From: Marinobacter pelagius
GTDB lineage: Bacteria > Pseudomonadota > Gammaproteobacteria > Pseudomonadales > Oleiphilaceae
Reading direction: 5' to 3'
Length of the DNA stretch: 64,000 nt
Assembly (NCBI RefSeq): GCF_900114925.1
Contig: NZ_FOUR01000003.1
Span: 186,001 to 250,000, forward strand
Under the pieces are notes generated by a model. That model had not been told where the DNA came from, ran no database searches, and saw nothing but the letters and a program-made list of their open reading frames with translations. The translations under genes were made by a program, and so were the position numbers. Numbering within the stretch: position 1 is the first letter of the stretch; each line of letters starts with the position of its first letter. Positions 23,259 through 31,675 of the stretch are shown piece after piece.

Positions 23259-24772
23259 ACCACTGGCTTATCGCTCCGATTCTGATTCCCCTGCTCGGGG
23301 GCGTCCTGCAGGCGTTCATGGGCTATGCCCCGATCAGCCTGCGGCGCACCCTGGCGCTTGGCACCACGGTACTCCTGCTGGTTTCCACCATCGTGCTGCT
23401 GGTGATGGCCGATGATGGCAGCTATCGCCTGTACGCATTTGGTAACTGGGAGCCTCCGTTCGGTATTGTCCTGGTCCTGGACCGGTTGGCGGCGTTGATG
23501 CTGGTCATGACGGCCGTCCTGGCCCTGTTCGCCCACCTGTTCTCCATCGGTGGTGCCGATGAGGGCAACCGTCAGTTCCATGGCCTGTTCCTGTTCCAGC
23601 TGATGGGGCTGAATATCGCCTTCATGACCGGGGACCTGTTCAACCTCTTTGTGGCCTTCGAGGTGTTGCTGATTGCCTCCTACGGCCTCTTGATGCACGG
23701 CGGCGGCACTGCCCGGACGGTTCCGGGCCTGCATTACGTGGTGCTCAACCTGGTGGGTTCGGCCGTCTTCCTGATCAGTGTCGGCATGATCTACAGTGTT
23801 ACCGGTACGCTCAATATGGCCGATCTGGCCGTCCGGGTGCTGTTGCTCTCCGGTGAGGAACTGGAACTGGTCAAGGCCGGCGGCATGATGCTGCTGGTGG
23901 TATTCGCCCTCAAGGCCGCGCTCCTGCCCCTCTGCTTCTGGCTCCCCAAAGCCTACGCCCGTGCCACGGCACCGGTGGCGGCGCTGTTTGCGGTCATGAC
24001 CAAGGTCGGTATCTACGCCATCCTCCGGGTTTATCTGCTGATATTCGGTGACGATGCCGGGGCCCTGGCCAATCTGGGCATGGACTGGCTGTTCCCGCTG
24101 GCCCTGATCACCCTGACCATGGGCGTAGTGGGTTCTCTGGGCGCCCAGAGCCTGAAGACCCTGGTGGCCTGGCAGGTGATTATCTCCGTCGGCACCCTTC
24201 TGGCGCCCATTGCCCTGGGTTCCGAGGAAGGCATCTCCGCCGCGCTGTTCTACCTGCTCAGCACCACCTGGACCGTCGCCGGGCTCTTCCTGGTGGCGGA
24301 GCTGGTGGCCAGTCAACGCGGCAGTGCCCTGGACAAGATTGTGACGGCGCCACGTATGCGTAACCGCACACTGATCAGTGTGTTGTTCCTTATCGGCGCA
24401 GTGGCCGCCGCGGGTCTGCCTCCCCTGAGTGGTTTCTTTGGCAAGCTGCTGATCCTCAACTCCGTGACCTCGGGCCCCGAAATGGCGTGGCTCTGGTCAG
24501 TGCTGATCATTGGCAGCTTCTTTACCATCATCGCCTACAGCCGTGCCGGCAGCATTGTCTTCTGGCGGACCGTTGACGGCCATATCGAGGAGCCAAAGCC
24601 GCTCGGGGGTAATCTGCGAGCTGCTACCGGCGCCCTGATTGGCCTGAGCCTGGTGATCGTTGCCTTCGCCGGCCCGATCAACGAATACACCGACGCGACT
24701 GCTGCGCAACTGCAGAACCGCGCGGCTTATCTGGAAATCCTGCAGACTCCGATGGTCGGGGAGGAGAACTGA
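23255..24772 (+). CDS. mrpD: Mrp antiporter subunit D
   Basis: NuoN/NuoM-like antiporter subunit of 505 residues with about 14 helices. The conserved glutamate of the proton path is in FNLFVAFEVLLIASYGLLM, near residue 136. The lysine-bearing helix is FALKAALLPLCFWLPKAYAR, near residue 215. PPLSGFFGKLLIL is the broken-helix region. Together with MrpA it forms the pair of ion-translocating modules. ATG 23255 overlaps the mrpC stop and the stop overlaps mrpE, so the whole operon is compactly coupled. Confidence 0.95.
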   Translation: MNHWLIAPILIPLLGGVLQAFMGYAPISLRRTLALGTTVLLLVSTIVLLVMADDGSYRLYAFGNWEPPFGIVLVLDRLAALMLVMTAVLALFAHLFSIGGADEGNRQFHGLFLFQLMGLNIAFMTGDLFNLFVAFEVLLIASYGLLMHGGGTARTVPGLHYVVLNLVGSAVFLISVGMIYSVTGTLNMADLAVRVLLLSGEELELVKAGGMMLLVVFALKAALLPLCFWLPKAYARATAPVAALFAVMTKVGIYAILRVYLLIFGDDAGALANLGMDWLFPLALITLTMGVVGSLGAQSLKTLVAWQVIISVGTLLAPIALGSEEGISAALFYLLSTTWTVAGLFLVAELVASQRGSALDKIVTAPRMRNRTLISVLFLIGAVAAAGLPPLSGFFGKLLILNSVTSGPEMAWLWSVLIIGSFFTIIAYSRAGSIVFWRTVDGHIEEPKPLGGNLRAATGALIGLSLVIVAFAGPINEYTDATAAQLQNRAAYLEILQTPMVGEEN

Positions 24773-25260
24773 TGCTTGACCGACTGAGTTTTCCCCAGCC
24801 CTGGCTCAGCCTGATCCTGTTTGTCACCTGGCAGTTCCTGAGTGACGGTATCAGCGGCGGCAGCCTCGTGCTCGGCCTGATTCTGGCGTGGGCCATCCCG
24901 CAGATGACCCAGGGATTCTGGCCCGAACGTCCTTCGTTCATGCGATTCTGGCTGATGCCGAAATACCTGGCCCGTGTGCTCAAGGACATTGTCATTGCCA
25001 GCTTCGAGGTTGCGGCACTGATCATCAGTCCGCGCAAGCCGCGCCCGGCGTTCGTCTGCTACCCGCTGGAACTGGAGCATCCCCTGGCCATTTCCATACT
25101 GGCCAGCACCATTTCCCTGACGCCCGGTACGGTCAGTGCCGACGTCAGTGACGACCAGCGCCTGTTGCTGATTCACGCCCTGGACACCGAGGATGAACAG
25201 GAAGTGATCAGCACCATCCGAAAACGCTATGAACAGCCTCTGCTGGAGATGTTCAAATGA
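24772..25260 (+). CDS. mrpE: Mrp antiporter subunit E
   Basis: Accessory membrane subunit of 162 residues. Two N-terminal helices (about 12-45) with FVTWQFLSDGISGGSLVLGL are followed by the soluble domain with YLARVLKDIVIASFEVAALI and the family block HPLAISILASTISLTPGTVS. The end LLIHALDTEDEQEVISTIRK forms a cytoplasmic alpha/beta part. Its start overlaps the mrpD stop (TGATG) and its stop overlaps mrpF (ATGA). Confidence 0.94.
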   Translation: MLDRLSFPQPWLSLILFVTWQFLSDGISGGSLVLGLILAWAIPQMTQGFWPERPSFMRFWLMPKYLARVLKDIVIASFEVAALIISPRKPRPAFVCYPLELEHPLAISILASTISLTPGTVSADVSDDQRLLLIHALDTEDEQEVISTIRKRYEQPLLEMFK

Positions 25261-25526
25261 TCACCATTGCCCTCTACATCACCATTGCCATGGTTACCCT
25301 GGCGGCCCTGCTGAACGTGTATCGCCTGATCAGGGGGCCGGATGCGCCCGACCGCGTATTGGCGCTGGATACCCTCTACATCAATGCGATCGCGCTGATC
25401 ATCCTGCTGGGCATTACCCTGGGCACCCGCATGTATCTCGAGTCGGCCCTGCTGATCGCGGTCATGGGCTTCGTCGGTACCGTCGCCATGGCCAAGTACC
25501 TCAAGCGCGGCAGCGTGATCGAATAG
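25257..25526 (+). CDS. mrpF: Mrp antiporter subunit F
   Basis: Small subunit of 89 residues with three helices. The conserved core is YRLIRGPDAPDRVLALDTLY, and a late helix contains ALLIAVMGFVGTVAMAKYL. In the family the aspartate in the PDRVLALD segment is important for activity, and it is present here. It is nested between mrpE (4-bp overlap) and mrpG (9-bp gap). Confidence 0.94.
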   Translation: MITIALYITIAMVTLAALLNVYRLIRGPDAPDRVLALDTLYINAIALIILLGITLGTRMYLESALLIAVMGFVGTVAMAKYLKRGSVIE

Positions 25527-25535
25527 GAGAGCCTT

Positions 25536-25868
25536 ATGAATCCGTTTGCCGAATACGCCATTGCTTTCCTGCTCCTGCTCGGGGGCGCCTTTACCCTGAT
25601 CGGCGCCATCGGCCTGGCCCGCCTGCCGGATTTCTTCACCCGGCTGCACGGCCCCACCAAGGCCACCACCCTGGGAGTGGGCGCCATTATGCTCAGCTCG
25701 GTGATCTATTTCACCGCAAGGGGGGACGGGATCGGCATTTCCGAAGTGCTGATTACCGTGTTCCTGTTCATGACGGCGCCGGTGAGCGCCAATATCCTGG
25801 CCAAGGCGGCGATGCATATCGGGGTGAAGACCATGGATGGCACCGAGGGGAAGCCCTGGGAGCAGTGA
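25536..25868 (+). CDS. mrpG: Mrp antiporter subunit G
   Basis: Last subunit of the complex, 110 residues, three helices. The family signature LIGAIGLARLPDFFTRLHGP and TKATTLGVGAIMLSSVIYF is intact, with VFLFMTAPVSANILAKAAMH in the third helix. An AGGAG-type site (TAGGAGAG) lies in the 9-bp gap from mrpF. No strong terminator hairpin was seen after it. The next gene, ppnP, has its own promoter. Confidence 0.95.
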   Translation: MNPFAEYAIAFLLLLGGAFTLIGAIGLARLPDFFTRLHGPTKATTLGVGAIMLSSVIYFTARGDGIGISEVLITVFLFMTAPVSANILAKAAMHIGVKTMDGTEGKPWEQ

Positions 25869-25899
25869 CTGGCCCTCCCTCACAGCCTCAAAAATGTCA

Positions 25900-25927
25900 T
25901 TGGAGTTGTAACGTTTTGCCGTATAGT
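25900..25927 (+). promoter_or_regulatory. Predicted promoter of ppnP
   Basis: TTGGAG at 25900-25905, a 16-bp spacer and TATAGT at 25922-25927, followed 25-30 bp later by an AGGAGG site and the ppnP start. Confidence 0.5.
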
Positions 25928-25959
25928 AGTCGGCCCAATCCATTTCAGGAGGCCAGCGT

Positions 25960-26241
25960 ATGCTTAAAGTAAACGAGTATTTCGACGGCAAAGCCAAGTC
26001 CATTGCCTTCCAGACGGCCACCCTGCCGGCGACGGTTGGCGTGATCAGCCCCGGTGAGTACGAGTTTGGTACCACCAAGAAGGAAACCATGACAGTGATC
26101 AGCGGTGCCCTGACCGTGCTGCTCCCGGGCATGGAAGAGTGGATGACCTACGGCGCGGGCGAGAGCTTTGACGTGGCCGGCCAGGCCAGCTTCAAGGCGA
26201 AAGCCGATATCGATACCGCCTATCTTTGCACCTATCAGTAA
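25960..26241 (+). CDS. ppnP: Pyrimidine/purine nucleoside phosphorylase PpnP
   Basis: Cupin-fold phosphorylase that splits nucleosides with phosphate into base and ribose-1-phosphate; it accepts several purine and pyrimidine nucleosides. It has 93 residues, the exact family length. The N-terminus LKVNEYFDGKAKSIAFQ and the block ATVGVISPGEYEFGTTKKET, with VISGALTVLLPG and GESFDVAGQASFKAKA, are the YaiE/DUF1255 signature. An AGGAGG-type site precedes ATG 25960. It is a single gene with its own promoter, between the mrp operon and the acyl-CoA ligase. Confidence 0.94.
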   Translation: MLKVNEYFDGKAKSIAFQTATLPATVGVISPGEYEFGTTKKETMTVISGALTVLLPGMEEWMTYGAGESFDVAGQASFKAKADIDTAYLCTYQ

Positions 26242-26394
26242 CATCCAGATTCGCAGAGCGTACCCGTTGCACCAAAATTGACGCGTACGTTCTGCAATTT
26301 TTTCACTTTCACCGGTTCCCGTTTTTCCCAAACTGTGTCAGATTTATCTTTCTCATCGTAAAAACAAGCACAAGCAGAGAAAGAGGAACACAAG

Positions 26395-28038
26395 ATGGCA
26401 CAGACCCGAATTCTGTCTCCGGCCAAGAACGCCTATCAGTACCCCCTGCTTATCAAACAGCTCCTGCTCTCGGGCCCCCGTTATAACCCGGACCAGGAAA
26501 TCCATTACGCCAACCGCAGCAAGTACACCTACACCACCCTGGTGGAGCGCATTCACCGGCTGGCCAATGCCCTGACCGACGCCGGGGTGAAGCCCGGTGA
26601 CACCGTGGCAGTCATGGACTGGGATACTCCCCGTTACCTGGAGTGCTTCTTTGCCATCCCGATGATTGGTGCTGTCCTGCACACCATCAACGTACGCCTC
26701 TCTCCAGAACAGATTGTCTACACCATGAACCACGCCGAAGACGACGTGGTGCTGGTACACGACGACTTCCTGCCCATTCTCGAGGGCGTGAAGAACGAGA
26801 TCGAGACGGTCAAGACCTACATCCAGCTGACCGACTCAGACTCCGCCGCCGACACCAGCCTGGACACCGCCGGTGAATACGAGGCCCTGCTCAGTCAGGC
26901 GGGAACCGAGTTCGATTTCCCGGATTTCGACGAGAACAGCGTTGCCACTACTTTCTACACCACCGGCACCACCGGTAACCCGAAAGGCGTGTATTTCAGC
27001 CACCGACAGCTGGTTCTGCATACCCTGGCCATGACCGGTTCCCTGGCAGCCTACGATGAGATGCCGCTGCTGCGTTCCAGCTCCGTGTACATGCCGGTCA
27101 CCCCCATGTTCCACGTGCATGCCTGGGGTGTGCCCTATGCCGCCACCATGATGGGTATCAAGCAGGTTTACCCGGGTCGCTATGAGCCGGAACTGCTGGT
27201 GGACCTGCTCAAGGAGCACAAGGTCACCTTCTCCCACTGTGTTCCCACCATCATGCAGATGATGATGGCCACCGAATCCATCAAGACCGCGGATCTGAGC
27301 AACTGGCATGTGCTGATCGGCGGCAGCGCCCTGACCAAGGGCCTGTGCGATGCCGGCGCCAAGCTCGGCATTCGCATGTACACCGGTTACGGCATGTCCG
27401 AGACCTGCCCGCTGCTGAGTGCGACCCATCTCAACCCCGAGGATCTGGAACTCCCGCTGGAGCAGCAGACCGAAAAACGGGTCAAGACCGGTATCGCTGT
27501 GCCCATGGTTGAGATCGAGATTGTTGATCCTGCTGGCAAGCCGGTTCCCCACGATGGCGAGGCCAAGGGCGAAGTGGTTACCCGCGCGCCCTGGCTGACC
27601 CAGAGCTATTTCAAGGAACCGGAGAAAGGCGAGGAACTCTGGCAAGGCGGCTGGCTGCACACCGGTGATGTCGCCAGCATGGAGCCGGACAACACCCTGA
27701 CCATCAAGGACCGTATCAAGGATGTGATCAAGACCGGTGGCGAATGGCTCTCTTCCCTGGACCTGGAAAACCTGATCAGCCAGCACCCGGCCGTCGCCGG
27801 CGCCGCTGTGGTCGGTGTGCCCGACGAGAAATGGGGCGAGCGCCCCTATGCACTGGTCACCCTCAAGCCCGGTGAAACCGCCAGCCAGGAGGACATCCAG
27901 AAGCATCTGCAACAGTTTGTCGACAGTGGCGACATCAACAAGTGGGCCATCCCGGAGCAGATGGACTTTGTGGATGACATTCCCAAGACCAGTGTTGGCA
28001 AGATCAACAAGAAGCTGATCCGGGATCAGTTGAAGTAA
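26395..28038 (+). CDS. Medium/long-chain fatty acid-CoA ligase, AlkK type
   Basis: AMP-forming ligase that activates fatty acids to acyl-CoA in two steps through an acyl-adenylate. It has 547 residues, almost exactly the length of Pseudomonas AlkK, and the N-terminal pattern (LLIKQLLLSG, YTYTTLVERIHRLANAL) agrees. The ATP/AMP loop TTGTTGNPKG lies at about residues 189-198, the second motif GYGMSETCPL near 330, and the C-terminal hinge and lysine region in DRIKDVIKTGGEWLSSLDLE and TSVGKINKKLIRDQL. It would process fatty acids formed from alkanes. An AAGAGGAA site precedes ATG 26395. A REP-like triplet follows the stop. Confidence 0.9.
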   Translation: MAQTRILSPAKNAYQYPLLIKQLLLSGPRYNPDQEIHYANRSKYTYTTLVERIHRLANALTDAGVKPGDTVAVMDWDTPRYLECFFAIPMIGAVLHTINVRLSPEQIVYTMNHAEDDVVLVHDDFLPILEGVKNEIETVKTYIQLTDSDSAADTSLDTAGEYEALLSQAGTEFDFPDFDENSVATTFYTTGTTGNPKGVYFSHRQLVLHTLAMTGSLAAYDEMPLLRSSSVYMPVTPMFHVHAWGVPYAATMMGIKQVYPGRYEPELLVDLLKEHKVTFSHCVPTIMQMMMATESIKTADLSNWHVLIGGSALTKGLCDAGAKLGIRMYTGYGMSETCPLLSATHLNPEDLELPLEQQTEKRVKTGIAVPMVEIEIVDPAGKPVPHDGEAKGEVVTRAPWLTQSYFKEPEKGEELWQGGWLHTGDVASMEPDNTLTIKDRIKDVIKTGGEWLSSLDLENLISQHPAVAGAAVVGVPDEKWGERPYALVTLKPGETASQEDIQKHLQQFVDSGDINKWAIPEQMDFVDDIPKTSVGKINKKLIRDQLK

Positions 28039-28062
28039 GTGGACCCGGGGTCAGGTGAAGCC

Positions 28063-28213
28063 GGGGTCAGAAGAAAGCTTTCTTCTGACCCCTTTTTCAA
28101 GCTAACTCAAGGCGAACCTGGGGTCAGATGAAGGCTTTCATCAGACCCCTGGGGAGCGCATCAGATCCCCGGGGATTGACCTTGGGGTCAGAAGAACGCC
28201 TTCTTCTGACCCC
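28063..28213. repeat. REP-like hairpin triplet, cluster 1
   Basis: Three 30-bp palindromes with GGGGTCAG/CTGACCCC ends lie at 28063-28092 (type A, AGAAGAAAGC), 28120-28149 (type B, AGATGAAGGC) and 28184-28213 (type A). The first is perfect; the others have one or two mismatches. T-runs follow the first and third on the + strand, so they can also terminate the ligase transcript. The third ends 8 bp from the stop of the phoX-like gene. A partial copy is at 28047-28058. Confidence 0.9.
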
Positions 28214-28221
28214 GTTTTCAT

Positions 28222-29652
28222 TCACAACCCCTCCGGCAGGATCAGCTCATAAACCATCCCCAATCCATTGGTAAACCCGCCAAAACCATCCCTGCCCCCA
28301 CGATCCGACGTAAAGTACATCCTCCGCCCGTCCGGCGAGAACGCAATCCCGGCTATCTCGGAGATGTCCTGCCCGACTATCTGGAGTAACGGCTTCAGGG
28401 TGCGGTCCGGCAGAATCACCACCACCTGCATATCACCGCCATCTTCCGCCACGAGAATGTCCCCCTGATCGGTCACAAACAGGTTGTCCACGCCGGAGAG
28501 GGTGTCATTCGGAGCTACCGCGGTGGCGCGATCGTAGATGACCTCGATGGTCTGGGCCAGGGTGTCCACTGCCCAGATCCGGTCGTCGCCCTTGGTGGCA
28601 AAGTAGACAATACCGTTGAAGAACCAGACGCCCTCGCCGCCGTCGAACACCGTCGATTCCGGCAACCGGTTTTCATGCTGGGGCTCATGGGGGTTCTGAA
28701 CATCCAGCCATTCGATCGGCTGGGGCGAATCCAGTGCCGCTTCGACACCATCACCGCCGACCGCCAGGACCTGCAGCCGGCCGGACTGCAAAGCGGCCCG
28801 CTCACTGCCCTCGGGCCAGTCAGAGGGGTCTGGCACCCACCGGTAGAACCGGCCATCCGGCATATCCTCGGTCAGGTACAGCAGGCGTTCACCCGGATCG
28901 ATGGCAATGGCCTCATGGGAAAAAAAGCCAAGGGTTGGCCTGGCCAGTCCCTCGCCGGGCTGGAAGGGGTCACACTCCCAGACCTGGCCGTTGGGGAATT
29001 CCTCACAGGAAAGCCAGGTTTTCCAGGGTGTCACACAACCGGCGCAGTTGAAGGTGGTGCCGCTGAGAATGGTGTAGGAATCGACAATGGTGCCATCAGG
29101 ATCAAACACCAGTGTCCCCACCTGGGCAAGTCCCGGCGTGAACTCCTCGACGATATTGGTCAGCCCGGCCAGCTCCGGATAGGTAAATCCGATACTGCCA
29201 ACGCCCGGAACCTCACTGTTACTGATGTAGATCCAGCCTCCGTTGTCCCTGGCCACCACGCCGGCGCCATCCGGAAAAATGTGCCAGGGGCGATTACCGA
29301 TACCACCGGTCTGGGGGCCACTGACTGCCATGCCCTGTGGCTGAGGCAGCTCCCCATTGATCGCAACAACGCGGGTGGCAAAGCCCTCCGGGGTACGGAC
29401 CGCGTGAACGTCCGGGGCGCGCAACGGCCCGATATCCGCGAACCGGCCCACCAGCTTTTCCACCGTTTCAGGGAGGTCGCCGGTCTCGGGCGTGTCACCG
29501 GCTACAACCGGTGGAACGGCACCATCGGAGCCTGATCCACCGCAGCCGGTCAGCCAGGTGGCGGAGCCCACCGCGCCGGCGGTGAAGAACAGGGTCCGCA
29601 GAACATCCCGCCGTTTCCAACGGTTTCCCTCCGGGATCAGTGATTGTGTCAT
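28222..29652 (-). CDS. PhoX-like (DUF839) secreted phosphatase, Tat lipoprotein
   Basis: A 476-residue relative of PhoX, shorter than the 679-residue protein at 10816. The N-terminus has a Tat motif KRRDVLRTLFF (about 13-23) and a lipobox, LTGC. DUF839 landmarks are WIYISNSEVPG, CAGCVTPWKTWLSCEEFPNG, SHEAIAIDPGERLLYLTED and GIAFSPDGRRMYFTSDRGGR, which resemble both PhoX and beta-propeller lactonase repeats. It probably acts on phosphate esters in the periplasm or at the cell surface, but the shorter form is less well characterised. It lies 12 bp downstream of phoD, so they form one transcript, and both lie between REP-like triplets 1 and 2. Confidence 0.82.
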   Translation of the reverse strand: MTQSLIPEGNRWKRRDVLRTLFFTAGAVGSATWLTGCGGSGSDGAVPPVVAGDTPETGDLPETVEKLVGRFADIGPLRAPDVHAVRTPEGFATRVVAINGELPQPQGMAVSGPQTGGIGNRPWHIFPDGAGVVARDNGGWIYISNSEVPGVGSIGFTYPELAGLTNIVEEFTPGLAQVGTLVFDPDGTIVDSYTILSGTTFNCAGCVTPWKTWLSCEEFPNGQVWECDPFQPGEGLARPTLGFFSHEAIAIDPGERLLYLTEDMPDGRFYRWVPDPSDWPEGSERAALQSGRLQVLAVGGDGVEAALDSPQPIEWLDVQNPHEPQHENRLPESTVFDGGEGVWFFNGIVYFATKGDDRIWAVDTLAQTIEVIYDRATAVAPNDTLSGVDNLFVTDQGDILVAEDGGDMQVVVILPDRTLKPLLQIVGQDISEIAGIAFSPDGRRMYFTSDRGGRDGFGGFTNGLGMVYELILPEGL

Positions 29653-29664
29653 CGATTGGCCTCC

Positions 29665-31395
29665 TTAACTCACAACCTGGCGCACTGGCGGATGAAACAG
29701 CGCGGTACGAACCGCCCGGGGCTCGGATCTCGGCCGATCCTCGTAGATCCGGCTATTACCGCTGTCGACACCGACAACCTTGGTCATGTCCGGATTGATC
29801 ATTCCCAGGTTGTCGGCACTTGAAATACTTTGCACATAGAGGAACTCGGCCTGGGTGCGCTCCATGGTCACATCCACGAGAATGAAACCCGGAGACTTTA
29901 GTTCGACATACTTCATGTGCGGGTTGGCCAGCTGAACCGCGGCCTCGGCGATTCCGGCTATTTGTTCGGGGAACCCCGGAGAGGTGACTGACGGCGTCAC
30001 AAACTCTGCCGCCAGGGGCGCGGTAAGGCTGTTCTCCAGCAGGTTGCCGGAGTCCGCGTAGACCTCGTTGGCCCAGGAGGTATGGATATCACCGGTAAAG
30101 ATCACCGTGTTGCCGATGCGCTCTCCGGCCAGGGTCTGGAGAATGTTCTCCCGGTCCGCCACATACCCGTCCCACTGGTCCATGTTCAGGGACAGCAGCT
30201 GACCGTTGAAGGCGGAGGTATCTTCCATGCCCAGAGTACGGGCTGCGTCCAGGGTGCGGACAATGTTCAGCTCGGCAAACATCACCTGCTGACCGATCAT
30301 CCGCCAGGTGGCGCTGGAATCGGACAGCCCCCGGGTGAGCCAGCTCATCTGCTCTTCGCTCATGATCCGTCGCTGGTCATCAAAACGGCCGGGATCCGCC
30401 GGCGATGAAACCTGCATATCCCGTCCCTCGAGACGGGTGTCGAGCATGAACAGATCGATCAGTTTGCCGAACTGGAATTTCCGCCAGACCCGTCCGCGTT
30501 CGGTACCGATTTCCCGTATGGGCAGCCATTCGAAATAGGCCTGTACTGCCGCTGCCCGGCGCTCACTCCAGCCACCCTCGGTAGCCTCGTCGTGGTTCTC
30601 GGCACCGTCACGGTAACTGTCATTGGCCGACTCGTGGTCATCCCAGATACAGATCATGGGAAACTGCTGATGCACCGCCTGTAGGTTGGCATCGGTCTTG
30701 TACTGGGCATGACGCTGACGGTAATCGGACAGCTCGATGATTTCATAGGCAGGCAGCGGATCCCGCCCCGGGAAATCACCGTACTCACCGGGACCGTATT
30801 CGTAGATGTAATCACCGAGATGCAGGATGAAATCCAGATCCGCCTGTTCGCTGACCGCCTTATACACGGAGAACAGGCCGTAGGCGTAGTTTGAGCAGGA
30901 CACCACGGCAAACCGGGCACGCTCCGCCGGCATCGTGGTGTTCGGGAAGGTCCTGGTGCGTCCGACCCCCGATTTCGCGTTGCCCACGGTGAACTGGTAG
31001 TAGTACCAGGTATCCGGCCGGAGCCCGGTCACGTCCACCTTGACGCAGAAATCCCGGTCAGGGCCGGTGGAGGTATTGATCTGGCCAACCGGCTCCCGCA
31101 TGTCCCGGTCCCGGGCAACGGTCACCCGCACCGGCACGTTTTCGACGTCCCGGGCCAAGGCATCGGTGGGCGTGACACGGGTCCAGAGAATGACGCGATC
31201 CGGGAGAGGATCTCCCGAGGCAACGCCATGGTTGAAAGCCACCGCCGGGACCCTGACGGAGTCACCGTTCACGACTCCGGAATCGGATTCACCGGCTGAA
31301 GGCGAGGAACTTGAGCTACTGCCGCCACAGGCGGTCAGTGCAGTGAAAGACGTAGCAGCGAGCCCTTTGACGACCGCACGACGTTGCCTGTCCAT
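29665..31395 (-). CDS. phoD: PhoD-family alkaline phosphatase/phosphodiesterase (Tat-exported)
   Basis: Secreted Fe3+/Ca2+-dependent phosphatase of 576 residues. It begins MDRQRRAVVKGLAATS, with a twin-arginine-like RRAVVKG, and a lipobox-like cysteine in LTACGG. The PhoD N domain contains FNHGVASGDPLPDRVILWTR. Metal-binding motifs follow in order: VVSCSNYAYG, FILHLGDYIYEYG, CIWDDHESANDSY and IFTGDIHTSWANE, giving the expected Cys, Asp, Asn/Asp and His ligands. The C-terminal part has YVELKSPGFILVDV. It leads a two-gene transcript with the phoX-like gene. A TGTGA-N5-TCACA palindrome lies upstream at 31446; no clear full Pho box was found. Confidence 0.92.
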   Translation of the reverse strand: MDRQRRAVVKGLAATSFTALTACGGSSSSSSPSAGESDSGVVNGDSVRVPAVAFNHGVASGDPLPDRVILWTRVTPTDALARDVENVPVRVTVARDRDMREPVGQINTSTGPDRDFCVKVDVTGLRPDTWYYYQFTVGNAKSGVGRTRTFPNTTMPAERARFAVVSCSNYAYGLFSVYKAVSEQADLDFILHLGDYIYEYGPGEYGDFPGRDPLPAYEIIELSDYRQRHAQYKTDANLQAVHQQFPMICIWDDHESANDSYRDGAENHDEATEGGWSERRAAAVQAYFEWLPIREIGTERGRVWRKFQFGKLIDLFMLDTRLEGRDMQVSSPADPGRFDDQRRIMSEEQMSWLTRGLSDSSATWRMIGQQVMFAELNIVRTLDAARTLGMEDTSAFNGQLLSLNMDQWDGYVADRENILQTLAGERIGNTVIFTGDIHTSWANEVYADSGNLLENSLTAPLAAEFVTPSVTSPGFPEQIAGIAEAAVQLANPHMKYVELKSPGFILVDVTMERTQAEFLYVQSISSADNLGMINPDMTKVVGVDSGNSRIYEDRPRSEPRAVRTALFHPPVRQVVS

Positions 31396-31445
31396 TCTGC
31401 TCTCCGTTGTTGTTTGCCTGGGCCGGAACCAGACCGGCCGGATGT

Positions 31446-31460
31446 TGTGAGGAGGTCACA
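31446..31460. promoter_or_regulatory. CRP-like palindrome with 5-bp spacer upstream of phoD
   Basis: TGTGAGGAGGTCACA is a perfect palindrome in its arms (TGTGA/TCACA), but the spacer is one base shorter than in canonical CRP sites. It is 51 bp upstream of the phoD start, so it may be an operator or a chance palindrome. Confidence 0.3.
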
Positions 31461-31538
31461 GATTGGGAGGAGTTTATTGCCAGTTGGTGACAGTTGCCCG
31501 GCATTTCGGGCCATAAGGGAGGAGATAGGGTCTAAGTT

Positions 31539-31671
31539 GGGGTCAGAAGAAAGCCTTCTTCTGACCCCTTTTTAGGCTGAACATCAAGGCAAACTCGGGG
31601 TCAGATGAAGGCGTTCATCAGACCCCAGGGGGAACGAGATTGGGGTCAGAAGAAAGCTTTCTTCTGACCCC
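31539..31671. repeat. REP-like hairpin triplet, cluster 2
   Basis: Palindromes of 30 bp at 31539-31568 (type A), 31597-31626 (type B) and 31642-31671 (type A), with the same A-B-A order as cluster 1 and a T-run after the first. The third is a perfect palindrome and is followed by GTTTTCA directly at the dadA stop codon. The 280-bp gap between phoD and dadA holds no gene besides this cluster and the palindrome at 31446. Confidence 0.9.
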
Positions 31672-31675
31672 GTTT

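Noticed and set aside
28063..28213. CRISPR array
   Set aside because: Three palindromic units with unequal, related spacers and no cas genes. The units are hairpins of REP type.
31396..31538. Pho box upstream of phoD (CTGTCACCAACTGGCAAT)
   Set aside because: Only the first half matches CTGTCAT; the second half has too many mismatches and no 11-bp repeat as in phoX.
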